Positions 1-5,274 of a stretch of 5,274 nucleotides of DNA are shown piece by piece. The notes beneath the pieces were generated by a model. It saw nothing but the letters and a program-made list of their open reading frames with translations, did not search any database and was not told the DNA's origin. The stretch's first letter is position 1. Every line of letters starts with the position of its first letter. Source of the DNA: Burkholderiaceae bacterium (GTDB taxonomy: Bacteria > Pseudomonadota > Gammaproteobacteria > Burkholderiales > Burkholderiaceae_C); NCBI GenBank assembly GCA_023260315.1, contig JALQVQ010000122.1:1-5274 (forward strand), in the 5' to 3' direction. The position numbers and the translations under genes are program-made.

Positions 1-622
1 TCAGGTCAAAAATAGTCTCGATCACCTGTTGCTCGCCGTGAGCCAGGATGCCAGCCTTACCGCCAGCTTTGGTCATGGCCAGAATATCCTCTGAGGTGAT
101 CTGCTCGATCCGCGTTTTGGGTAAGTTGAGCAGGTTAAATATCGCATCCGTCGCGTTGCTAAAGACCCAAATGATGGGGCTGAAAGCGGAGATAAAAAAC
201 TGCATGGGCGTAACCACCATCAGCGCGATCCGTTCGGGGTTGACCATGCCAAGGCGACGTGGGAATAAGTCGGCAAAGACGATGAAAACCGATGTCACCA
301 GCACGAACGAGGTGAGGAAACTGGCCGTTTGCGCCCGATCGGCACTGAGTACGTCGCTGAACAGCGCGAGGGCGTAGGGCGACAAATAGCCTTCGCCTAA
401 AACACCACCCAAAATCGCCACTGAATTCAGGCCGATTTGAACCACTGTGAAGTAGCGTGCGGGTTGCTCGTGTAGCTTCAAGACACGCTTGGCCTTGGCG
501 TCGCCATTCTCAGCCAACTGAGCGAGTCGCAGGCGGTTGGACGCGGCCAGCGAGATCTCCGCAATCGAAAAAAAACCGCTCACTGCGACCAAAAGAATCA
601 GGTAGAAAAGGCTTTGGCTCAT
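1..622 (-). CDS. PaeA/YtfL-like DUF21 (CNNM/HlyC-CorC family) membrane protein, N-terminal part
   Basis: This gene continues past the left edge; 207 codons are visible from the ATG at 622-620 with no in-frame stop. The translation has a hydrophobic first segment (residues 5-25, containing GFFSIAEISLAAS), then FFTVVQIGLN-like and VAILGG motifs (about 57-73), further membrane segments (about 100-120 and 131-160), and FADLFPRRLGM at 116-126. From memory these match Escherichia coli YtfL (PaeA), described as an inner-membrane protein involved in polyamine (cadaverine/putrescine) export. The visible end (about 174-207) corresponds to the linker before the CBS pair and the CorC/HlyC C-terminal domain, which would lie outside the window. 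The start at 622 aligns with the N terminus of YtfL. An in-frame ATG at 652-650 would add ten residues but lacks a clear Shine-Dalgarno. The family assignment is firm; the polyamine substrate is inferred by similarity only. Confidence 0.9.
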   Translation of the reverse strand, partial: MSQSLFYLILLVAVSGFFSIAEISLAASNRLRLAQLAENGDAKAKRVLKLHEQPARYFTVVQIGLNSVAILGGVLGEGYLSPYALALFSDVLSADRAQTASFLTSFVLVTSVFIVFADLFPRRLGMVNPERIALMVVTPMQFFISAFSPIIWVFSNATDAIFNLLNLPKTRIEQITSEDILAMTKAGGKAGILAHGEQQVIETIFDL

Positions 623-685
623 CCATCCGATGTTAACCACAATTGCCCGCATCAATTGCCAGACCGAAGGGGTACATTAGGGCCC
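623..685. promoter_or_regulatory. Divergent intergenic spacer with CAATTGCC direct repeat
   Basis: These 63 bp separate the divergently transcribed PaeA-like and MFS genes and must hold both promoters unless one lies inside a coding region. The octamer CAATTGCC occurs twice, at 640-647 and 653-660, with a 13-bp period; its CAATTG core is itself palindromic. I find no convincing -35/-10 pair on either strand, although TACATT at 673-678 is a possible -10 for the plus-strand gene. The repeat could be a regulator site, but this is inferred from position and repetition only. Confidence 0.3.
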
Positions 686-1876
686 ATGCAAATTGAAAAA
701 AATCAACCCAGTGGCCGCCTTGTCGCGGTGTTGCTGGGGCAGTTGGCGTTTGGGTTGTTGGCGATGACCATATGTTTGCCCTCGATGCAGGCGTGGGGCG
801 ATATTTTTGACGTCTCCCAACCGGCCGTGCAACTCACGTTCAGTGGTTACATCTTGACCTACGGCACACTGCAACTGTTTTATGGCCCCTTGTCAGATCG
901 AGTGGGCCGGCGCAAGGTGTTGTTGGCGGGCTTATCGATTGCCATGATCGGCTCGTTTGTTGCGGCGGTCGCCCCGGACTTGGTCTGGCTGACTTGGGCG
1001 CGTGTGTTGCAGGGTGCCGGATCGGCGGCTGGCATGGTGGTCGGGCGCGCCATGGTGCAAGATTTGTTTGATGGCCCGGATCGCACGCGCGTTATGGCTT
1101 ATGTGGGTATGGCGATGGGTTTGTGTCCGCCATTCGCCACCATCATCGGGGGGCAAATGCATGTGCATTTTGGCTGGCGTGCGAACTTTATTTTGGTCAC
1201 GATTGTGGCGATTGGTCTACTCATTGCCGCATGGCGTGTGTTGCCCGTTCATGTGCCTGTGACGACGGTGCAGCCGCATTGGGGACGGAACATGGTTGAC
1301 GCCTATGTCACCTTGTTTCGCGCGCCATCTTTCTTGTTGTATGTCGCCATCTTGGCAATGGCGACGGCAACGTTTTATACGTTTTTGGGCGGCGCGCCCA
1401 TCGTACTCGGTAGTTATGGCGTGGGTCCTGATGGCATCGGCTTCTTCATCATGGTCATTCCGATGTCATATATCGCGGGGAGTTTCTTCACCTCGCGCGT
1501 GATTCGGCGATTCGGCAACCGTCGGATGATGGATTGGGGGCAAAAATTAACCCTAACCGGTATGGTCCTCGTGGTGGCGCTCGCGCTCTCGCCACTGGCC
1601 TCACCTTTGGCCTTGGTGCTGCCACTCATCTTGCTCGGCCTCGGTCATGGTTTGTTGGTCCCGCCAGCCCTAACCGGCACGGTTGGGTTGATACCAGCGC
1701 TGGCGGGCACCGCTGCGGCGGTGGCGGGTGTTAGCCAACAGCTGATGGGTGCCTTAGGCGGTTATGTGGTGGGTTTGGTCCCGCTCAATGGGGCGCTGAA
1801 CCTGGGGTGGCTCATGTTGCTGCTGTCCTCGCTGGGCTATTTGGCGCAACGTCGGTTGCTCAAGAGCGCACCCTAG
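686..1876 (+). CDS. Bcr/CflA-family MFS drug-type efflux transporter (DHA1)
   Basis: This encodes 396 residues with about twelve hydrophobic segments, the usual size for Bcr/CflA exporters, which are inner-membrane H+-coupled antiporters for drugs and related small molecules. MFS motif A is clear after the second segment (GPLSDRVGRR, 67-76). Segment 4 carries RVLQGAGSAAGMVVGRAM (106-123) followed by QDLF, a hallmark of this subfamily, and segment 5 has a motif C-like GMAMGLCPPF...GG (141-156). I chose ATG 686 because the protein then begins just before the first membrane helix (11-33). The longer frame from 614 would add 24 non-hydrophobic residues and overlap the start of the divergent gene. 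Possible ribosome sites are AAGGGG at 667-672 (13 nt away) or AGGG at 679-682 (3 nt away); neither is ideally spaced. Oddly, the acidic residue in helix 1 of Bcr (IDMYLP) is Thr here (MTICLP, 27-32). The substrate cannot be told. Confidence 0.92.
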   Translation: MQIEKNQPSGRLVAVLLGQLAFGLLAMTICLPSMQAWGDIFDVSQPAVQLTFSGYILTYGTLQLFYGPLSDRVGRRKVLLAGLSIAMIGSFVAAVAPDLVWLTWARVLQGAGSAAGMVVGRAMVQDLFDGPDRTRVMAYVGMAMGLCPPFATIIGGQMHVHFGWRANFILVTIVAIGLLIAAWRVLPVHVPVTTVQPHWGRNMVDAYVTLFRAPSFLLYVAILAMATATFYTFLGGAPIVLGSYGVGPDGIGFFIMVIPMSYIAGSFFTSRVIRRFGNRRMMDWGQKLTLTGMVLVVALALSPLASPLALVLPLILLGLGHGLLVPPALTGTVGLIPALAGTAAAVAGVSQQLMGALGGYVVGLVPLNGALNLGWLMLLLSSLGYLAQRRLLKSAP

Positions 1877-1902
1877 TGAATCACACCGAAAGGCTTGCGT
1901 TC
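1877..1902. other. Convergent gap without visible terminator
   Basis: The 26 bp between the MFS stop (TAG, 1874-1876) and the cytochrome b stop (TGA on the minus strand, 1905-1903) contain no stable GC-rich hairpin or T-run on either strand. If transcripts end here, termination is Rho-dependent or lies inside the opposing genes. Confidence 0.4.
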
Positions 1903-2607
1903 TCACAACAACCGAATGAGTCCGTGGGGGGATACAGACCACTCCCACGTGATGTAGCCCACCACACCGAGCACGACGGCGATGGCCAGCCAGAGATGGT
2001 TGTGTTTGGCAACGTCAGGCCCCGCTCCTGGCATAACGCCGTGCCACATCGGCGCGACTTCATTGTGGCGCGTTATGAGACTGGACAGCACGAGCCAGCC
2101 CAAGTGGGTCAGAACGGTGAAGAGCAGGGCGTTACCAAAGAGCTCGTGCACGGATATGAGAAAGTCCTCGGCTAAATCGCCGCCAAACGCATTGAAGGTC
2201 AGGTAACCGCTCAAGGTGATTGGGGCAGTCAATGCCAGTATCAGCACCGTGAGCGCTGGGGTCAGCATGAGGCGGCCCTGATGCCACTGGATGGTCGCCG
2301 GTGTCGTCACCCGGCTCAGCTGAGTCCATGCCAAAACACACCACTGTTTTAATCCAATGGCCTTGCGCCAAAGGGCGGCGATGCGCGCCTGGCGCGGTCC
2401 AACGATGCCGTAGATCAGGCGGAAAACCACGAGGCCGAACAGGGTGTATCCCATCGTGACGTGCAGCAACCGAAAGGTCTCACCCTCTGATGTGATGTAG
2501 GCCACAAAAAAGCAAATCGCCATCAACCAGTGGGTTATCCGCGTTGGTGCGTCTTTTACGCGACGGCTCGGTGACGGGCGAGAAAACGTGAGAAAAATCG
2601 ATTTCAT
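1903..2607 (-). CDS. Cytochrome b561-type (cytochrome b/b6 domain) membrane electron-transfer protein
   Basis: This encodes 234 residues with five hydrophobic segments: about 24-40, 49-69, 114-136, 155-178 and a C-terminal one at 203-222. The first four form a cytochrome b561/hydrogenase-type b core. Candidate heme-iron histidines are H26 (ITHW), H49 (LLHVTMGY), H154 (SVHELFG) and H168 (LTHLGW); the 14-residue spacing of the last pair fits two ligands on one helix. The motif VFRLIYGIVGPRQAR (61-75) is typical of the family. Such proteins pass electrons between the quinone pool and periplasmic partners. The gene is last in a three-gene cytochrome set, and its ATG overlaps the stop codon of the diheme cytochrome by four bases. 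That suggests coupled translation and a role as membrane donor to that protein. There is no strong Shine-Dalgarno of its own. The family is confident; the electron direction is inferred. Confidence 0.9.
   Translation of the reverse strand: MKSIFLTFSRPSPSRRVKDAPTRITHWLMAICFFVAYITSEGETFRLLHVTMGYTLFGLVVFRLIYGIVGPRQARIAALWRKAIGLKQWCVLAWTQLSRVTTPATIQWHQGRLMLTPALTVLILALTAPITLSGYLTFNAFGGDLAEDFLISVHELFGNALLFTVLTHLGWLVLSSLITRHNEVAPMWHGVMPGAGPDVAKHNHLWLAIAVVLGVVGYITWEWSVSPHGLIRLL
2604..2607 (-). other. ATGA start-stop overlap (DHC / cytochrome b561)
   Basis: On the minus strand the four bases ATGA contain both the ATG of the cytochrome b gene (2607-2605) and the TGA of the diheme cytochrome gene (2606-2604). 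The sequence just upstream has no good Shine-Dalgarno, so re-initiation by ribosomes finishing the upstream gene is the likely route of translation. This ties the amounts of the two proteins together. Confidence 0.85.
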
Positions 2608-3107
2608 CGCTTGGGTATCCGTACAAAGTCCTCATCGAAGTTTCCCTTGTCAGCCGTGGTGTGACACGCGGCGCAGTTTGCCGCCGTCTTGATGCCGGCG
2701 CGGAGCCAGGTACTCGGGGAGATTTCGCGATGTTCACGAATGAACCAATCAGACCGCGTGATGCGATCCTCAGGTGGCGCTGTTTGAACACGCCTGGATG
2801 TCCCCGCATTCTGAGCCAAGTATTGACTGAGCGCGGCAACGGCTTCGGGTTCGAGCGACGCGTCGCGACCGAAGTGCTGGTCAAGGTTGCGCATGATGCG
2901 GCCCCAAGATGCAGCGGGCAACATACCCGGCGGGTAAGCGGTGTGGCATGCCGCACACTCTTGCTGGTAAAGCGGGTTATTGATCACCTGTGCAGCCCGT
3001 CGACCGTGGTCCTCATCGGCCATGGCAAATGCGGTGGCCCCGAGGTAAATCGCCGCGACGCAAAGTAAGGACCCAGCAAGTGACCCGTTTGTTTTTTGAT
3101 GTGACAT
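2604..3107 (-). CDS. Diheme cytochrome c (DHC family)
   Basis: This encodes 167 residues. A signal peptide covers about 1-30, with a hydrophobic stretch at 11-28 and probable cleavage after AFAMA, so the mature protein is periplasmic. Two CXXCH heme-binding motifs, both CAACH, lie at 51-55 and 145-149, giving covalent sites near each end of the mature chain as in the DHC family. The text around the first (QQECAACHTAYPPGMLP) and the second (NCAACHTTADKGNFDE) is typical of that family. H34, H78 and H126 are the remaining histidines and so candidate distal ligands. DHC is known as the electron donor to SHP, and here it sits directly after the SHP gene with an 8-bp gap and before a membrane cytochrome b. 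The likely role is to shuttle electrons from that membrane protein to SHP. Confidence 0.93.
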   Translation of the reverse strand: MSHQKTNGSLAGSLLCVAAIYLGATAFAMADEDHGRRAAQVINNPLYQQECAACHTAYPPGMLPAASWGRIMRNLDQHFGRDASLEPEAVAALSQYLAQNAGTSRRVQTAPPEDRITRSDWFIREHREISPSTWLRAGIKTAANCAACHTTADKGNFDEDFVRIPKR

Positions 3108-3113
3108 ATCAGA

Positions 3114-3117
3114 CCTT
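3114..3117 (-). promoter_or_regulatory. Ribosome binding site of the diheme cytochrome gene
   Basis: AAGG on the minus strand lies six bases before the ATG at 3107-3105 and overlaps the TAA stop codon of the SHP gene (3118-3116). The good spacing supports this start, and the overlap supports co-translation of the two genes. Confidence 0.65.
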
Positions 3118-3523
3118 ACTTAACGCCAATGAGGTAGCTCAACACGTCGGCTTTTTCCGCCGCGTTGCATTCACGCCCGACCACGTCCTGACAGTTGCGA
3201 CGAAACCACTTCTCGGTCTTCGCAAGCTTTGTAAAGGCGGTGTCGTTGTAAGCGGGCGCCAATGGTTTGATGCGCTTACCGGTGTCGGCGTGCTCCCCTG
3301 TTTTTGATGGCGGGGCGCCGTGGCAACTGGCGCACGACCAGGCTTTGCCGTGCTTTTGGGTAAAAAATGTTTGCCCGCGCGTTGGGTCACCCCGCTGACC
3401 CGCGGTCGTCTCCCATTGAGCGAGCTGCGCTGCCGGCGTTGTGTCACCGGCTAAAGCGGGCATCACCGCGAATATCGCCACGAGGGCCGTTAGGTGGATG
3501 GTGTGTTTAAGTTTGTTTGCCAT
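3116..3523 (-). CDS. DUF1924 monoheme cytochrome c, SHP (sphaeroides heme protein) type
   Basis: This encodes 135 residues: a signal peptide (1-25, cleavage after ALA) and a mature protein of about 110 residues, matching the small periplasmic SHP cytochromes. One CXXCH motif is present (CASCH, 64-68). The family signature follows: TGKRIKPLAPA (81-91), then EKWFRRNC (104-111), VVGREC (114-119) and AEKADVLSYL (122-131). In the SHP family the asparagine of the RNC motif is the unusual sixth heme ligand; here it is N110, with H68 as the other axial ligand. C111 and C119 are placed to form a disulfide. SHP is high-spin when reduced and binds small molecules such as O2 and NO; its physiological role is unsettled. 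The ATG at 3523 has a weak ribosome site but gives a proper signal peptide. The gene heads the cytochrome operon. Confidence 0.93.
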   Translation of the reverse strand: MANKLKHTIHLTALVAIFAVMPALAGDTTPAAQLAQWETTAGQRGDPTRGQTFFTQKHGKAWSCASCHGAPPSKTGEHADTGKRIKPLAPAYNDTAFTKLAKTEKWFRRNCQDVVGRECNAAEKADVLSYLIGVK

Positions 3524-3537
3524 CTTTGCGAGGTGTT

Positions 3538-3554
3538 GATACGTGATGCGTATC
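3538..3554. promoter_or_regulatory. Inverted repeat GATACG-N5-CGTATC before the SHP gene
   Basis: A perfect 6-5-6 inverted repeat (arms 3538-3543 and 3549-3554) lies 14 bp upstream of the SHP start codon. It could be an operator for a dimeric regulator, or a small hairpin at the 5' end of the message. On the minus strand the first arm reads GATACG, which weakly resembles a -10 element, so it may coincide with the core promoter. Confidence 0.35.
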
Positions 3555-3566
3555 TTGTCTCGCTGA

Positions 3567-3584
3567 CATTAAGCGGGCATTAAG
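3567..3584 (-). promoter_or_regulatory. Putative PmrA/QseB-type response-regulator box upstream of the SHP operon
   Basis: On the minus strand the sequence reads CTTAATG CCCG CTTAATG, a perfect 7-bp direct repeat with an 11-bp period. As CTTAAT-N5-CTTAAT it matches the PmrA/QseB-type consensus (YTTAAK-N5-YTTAAK) used by OmpR-family response regulators. The box lies 43 bp upstream of the SHP start and 12 bp after the ligase stop codon. If the weak GATACG at 3554-3549 is the -10, the box would overlap the -35 region, where no good -35 hexamer exists. That is the arrangement expected for an activator-dependent promoter. The match is seen directly; the regulator is inferred. Confidence 0.55.
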
Positions 3585-3596
3585 AATCGGGTGAGG

Positions 3597-5274
3597 TCAC
3601 TGACTTGAGTCCGCCTTTTTCTGCCATGCAGCCTCTTGCATGGCGCGCCACATCACCTTCCCACTGCCGCTTTTGGGAATGCGCTCAACGAAGTTGACCG
3701 ATCGCGGTGCTTTGTAAACGGCCATCTCCTGACGGGCCCACGCAATGAGCTCAGCCTCTGTCAGGCGGTGCCCTTCGCGTAAAACGATGACCGCTTGCAC
3801 ACTTTCGCCGCTGTAGGCATCGGGAACACTGATGACGCAGGCCTCCGCAATCGCCGGATGTCGGAACAGCATGGCTTCAACTTCTGCGGGCCATACCTTG
3901 TAGCCGCTGACGTTGATCATGCGCTTCAGGCGGTCCGTCATAAAAAAATAGCCATTCGCGTCAACCCGGCCCAGATCTCCTGTGCGGAAATAACGAACGC
4001 CGTCGACGGTCACGAATGCCGCTTGCGTGGCCTCGGGCCGTCCCCAGTAACCATCAAATACCATGGGCCCTTCAATCAAAATTTCGCCGGGTTCGTCGAC
4101 CGGGAGGGGGCGCAACGTTTCAGGGTCAACGACGATGGCGTTGGCGTCCATGTATGGGATACCAAGGCACTGTTGTTGGGTCGCATGCGATGGGTTGCTG
4201 TGGGATGGCCCACAGGTTTCGGTGAGACCATAGGCCTCACAGTAACGGAGTTGGTAGAGGTCCCACAGGCGTTGGGCGATCGGCTGCGGCATCGCCGCGC
4301 CGCCGCCGCCGATGAAGACCAGGCTGGAGAGATCGTATCGATCGGCTTGCGCACTGGCCAACAAATCGATGACCATGGTTGGGATATTGATCCAGTGCGT
4401 AACGCCCCAGCGGCTAATGGCTTTCCCCCCGTAATCGCGGTCCCAGCGGGGCAGGATGACCATGGTCGCTCCGGCGGCGATGGTGCTGTGGAGCCCGATC
4501 ACGAGTCCAGTGATGTGGAACATCGGCACGGCCACCAGGCTGATGCTCTCGGAGCAGAAGTGCTTCCATAGATTCATCGCGTGCGCGTTGTACATGACCG
4601 TGCGCTGCGGGTGCATGCAACCCTTTGGGGCACCGGTGGTGCCACTGGTATAGGGCAAGATTGCCAGATCGTTGGGGCCATTTTCGATCGGTCGCGGCGC
4701 ATCGCCACACGCCATGACATCCGACCACACATGTGCGCAGGCGTGACCCCAGTCAACGCTTGGCGCCGGCTGGCTAAACCACGTCTGCCAAGCATCAGGG
4801 GTCGGCATTGTGGGATCGTCAGGACCGGTTAGTGCATCGGCATATCGCGCCAAAATAACATGGGTCAGGGCGTCGCCTGGCGGCAGCTGCGCATTCGCGC
4901 TGGCCAGGTCTGGCGCCAAGTCATCGGCGACGATGGCCACTTGTGCCCGCGCGTCGGTGATGGTGTGGACCAGTTCGTGCGAGCGGTTCATTGGGTTGAC
5001 GGGCACCACAACGGCATCAGCGCGCAATATGCCGAGGTGCGCAACCACCAATTGCGGCGCGTTTTGCATCATGAGCAACACGCGGTCGCCGCGTTTAACG
5101 CCCCGTTGTTGCAGGAAGGCGGCCATGCGCTCAACTTGGTGCAGCAGTTGCGCGTAGCTGATTTCTCGTTGCAGAAAAACGAGAGCGGTCTTGTCGGGAT
5201 AACGGCGTGCGCTGGTGATCAGGTTATCGATCAGTGGCGTGTCTGGCGCGCGGAAGTGGCGAGGGACGAAGGGT
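3597..5274 (-). CDS. AMP-forming fatty acyl-CoA ligase (ANL superfamily), 5' end beyond window
   Basis: The frame stays open to the right edge, so the ATG at 5126 is only the first in-window ATG, not the start. The 49 codons before it encode normal family N terminus (PLIDNLITSARRYPDKTALVF), giving 558 visible residues; probably only a few are missing. Counting from the ATG at 5126, adenylation motifs appear in order: YTSGTTGAPKG (159-169, phosphate loop), PMFHITG (201-207), GGGGAAMP (273-280), YGLTET (299-304), YFRTGDLG (379-386), DRLKRMINVSGYK (398-410) and PKSGSGK (484-490) with the catalytic lysine K490. The enzyme activates a carboxylic acid to acyl-AMP and then acyl-CoA in the cytoplasm. 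Overall likeness is to medium/long-chain fatty-acid CoA ligases; the exact substrate is not determinable. It points the same way as the SHP operon, 73 bp upstream, with no terminator visible between them. Confidence 0.92.
   Translation of the reverse strand, partial: PFVPRHFRAPDTPLIDNLITSARRYPDKTALVFLQREISYAQLLHQVERMAAFLQQRGVKRGDRVLLMMQNAPQLVVAHLGILRADAVVVPVNPMNRSHELVHTITDARAQVAIVADDLAPDLASANAQLPPGDALTHVILARYADALTGPDDPTMPTPDAWQTWFSQPAPSVDWGHACAHVWSDVMACGDAPRPIENGPNDLAILPYTSGTTGAPKGCMHPQRTVMYNAHAMNLWKHFCSESISLVAVPMFHITGLVIGLHSTIAAGATMVILPRWDRDYGGKAISRWGVTHWINIPTMVIDLLASAQADRYDLSSLVFIGGGGAAMPQPIAQRLWDLYQLRYCEAYGLTETCGPSHSNPSHATQQQCLGIPYMDANAIVVDPETLRPLPVDEPGEILIEGPMVFDGYWGRPEATQAAFVTVDGVRYFRTGDLGRVDANGYFFMTDRLKRMINVSGYKVWPAEVEAMLFRHPAIAEACVISVPDAYSGESVQAVIVLREGHRLTEAELIAWARQEMAVYKAPRSVNFVERIPKSGSGKVMWRAMQEAAWQKKADSSQ

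Noticed and set aside
48..377. Plus-strand frame of 109 codons near the left edge
   Set aside because: It is antisense to the PaeA-like gene, whose translation matches YtfL along its whole visible length.
568..575. Run of eight A (eight T in the coding strand) near the start of the PaeA-like gene, considered as a phase-variation tract
   Set aside because: It encodes the conserved GFFS segment of the first helix in the correct frame, so protein conservation explains it. Eight bases is short for a contingency tract without population data.
614..685. Upstream extension of the MFS gene from ATG 614, adding 24 residues
   Set aside because: The added residues are not hydrophobic or family-like and would overlap the start of the divergent PaeA-like gene. 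ATG 686 places the first helix where the family has it.
1874..1905. Possible bidirectional terminator between the convergent MFS and cytochrome b genes
   Set aside because: Only a four-base-arm palindrome (GTGA-A-TCAC) is present, with no stable stem and no T-run.
2480..2956. Minus-strand frame of 158 codons across the DHC/cytochrome b junction
   Set aside because: It is out of frame with both cytochrome genes and lacks recognisable motifs. Both real genes have heme-binding signatures in their own frames.
3795..4571. Long plus-strand open frame of 258 codons
   Set aside because: It lies wholly antisense to the acyl-CoA ligase, whose motifs are unmistakable. Its product resembles no family I know and looks like a codon-bias shadow.
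4955..5126. ATG 5126 as the true start of the acyl-CoA ligase
   Set aside because: The same frame stays open to the window edge and encodes typical N-terminal family sequence, so the gene is only cut by the window.

Overview
The window looks like chromosomal DNA of a free-living respiratory proteobacterium, most likely beta- or gammaproteobacterial. It is moderately GC-rich and densely packed, and its proteins belong to families typical of those classes: a PaeA/YtfL-type DUF21 membrane protein, a Bcr/CflA-type MFS exporter, an SHP/DHC/cytochrome b561 electron-transfer set and a fatty acyl-CoA ligase. Nothing in the sequence fixes a genus. I see no RNA gene, insertion sequence, phage gene or CRISPR array.

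Layout. Positions 1-622 (minus) hold the N-terminal 207 codons of a PaeA/YtfL-like protein that runs off the left edge. A 63-bp divergent spacer (623-685) separates it from a complete Bcr/CflA-family transporter at 686-1876 (plus). After a 26-bp convergent gap comes a minus-strand run occupying the rest of the window. In transcription order it is: a fatty acyl-CoA ligase (stop at 3597, 5' end beyond the right edge), a 73-bp spacer, then three tightly packed cytochrome genes. These are the DUF1924/SHP monoheme cytochrome c (3523-3116), the diheme cytochrome c DHC (3107-2604) and a cytochrome b561-type membrane protein (2607-1903).

The cytochrome trio is the main content. SHP proteins are high-spin c-type cytochromes with an unusual asparagine heme ligand that can bind small molecules such as O2 or NO, and DHC is their electron donor. 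The b561 protein would link DHC to the quinol pool, giving an inferred chain of quinol, membrane cytochrome b, periplasmic DHC, periplasmic SHP, then a small ligand or substrate. The Asn ligand candidate, all CXXCH motifs and the histidines expected in the b561 protein are present, so the set looks intact.

The spacer upstream of SHP holds a perfect 7-bp direct repeat with an 11-bp period. On the transcribed strand it reads CTTAAT-N5-CTTAAT, the form of a PmrA/QseB-type (OmpR-family) response-regulator box. It is followed by a 6-5-6 inverted repeat just before the start codon. No two-component genes lie in the window, so the suggestion of two-component control of the cytochrome operon is a prediction from DNA sites alone.
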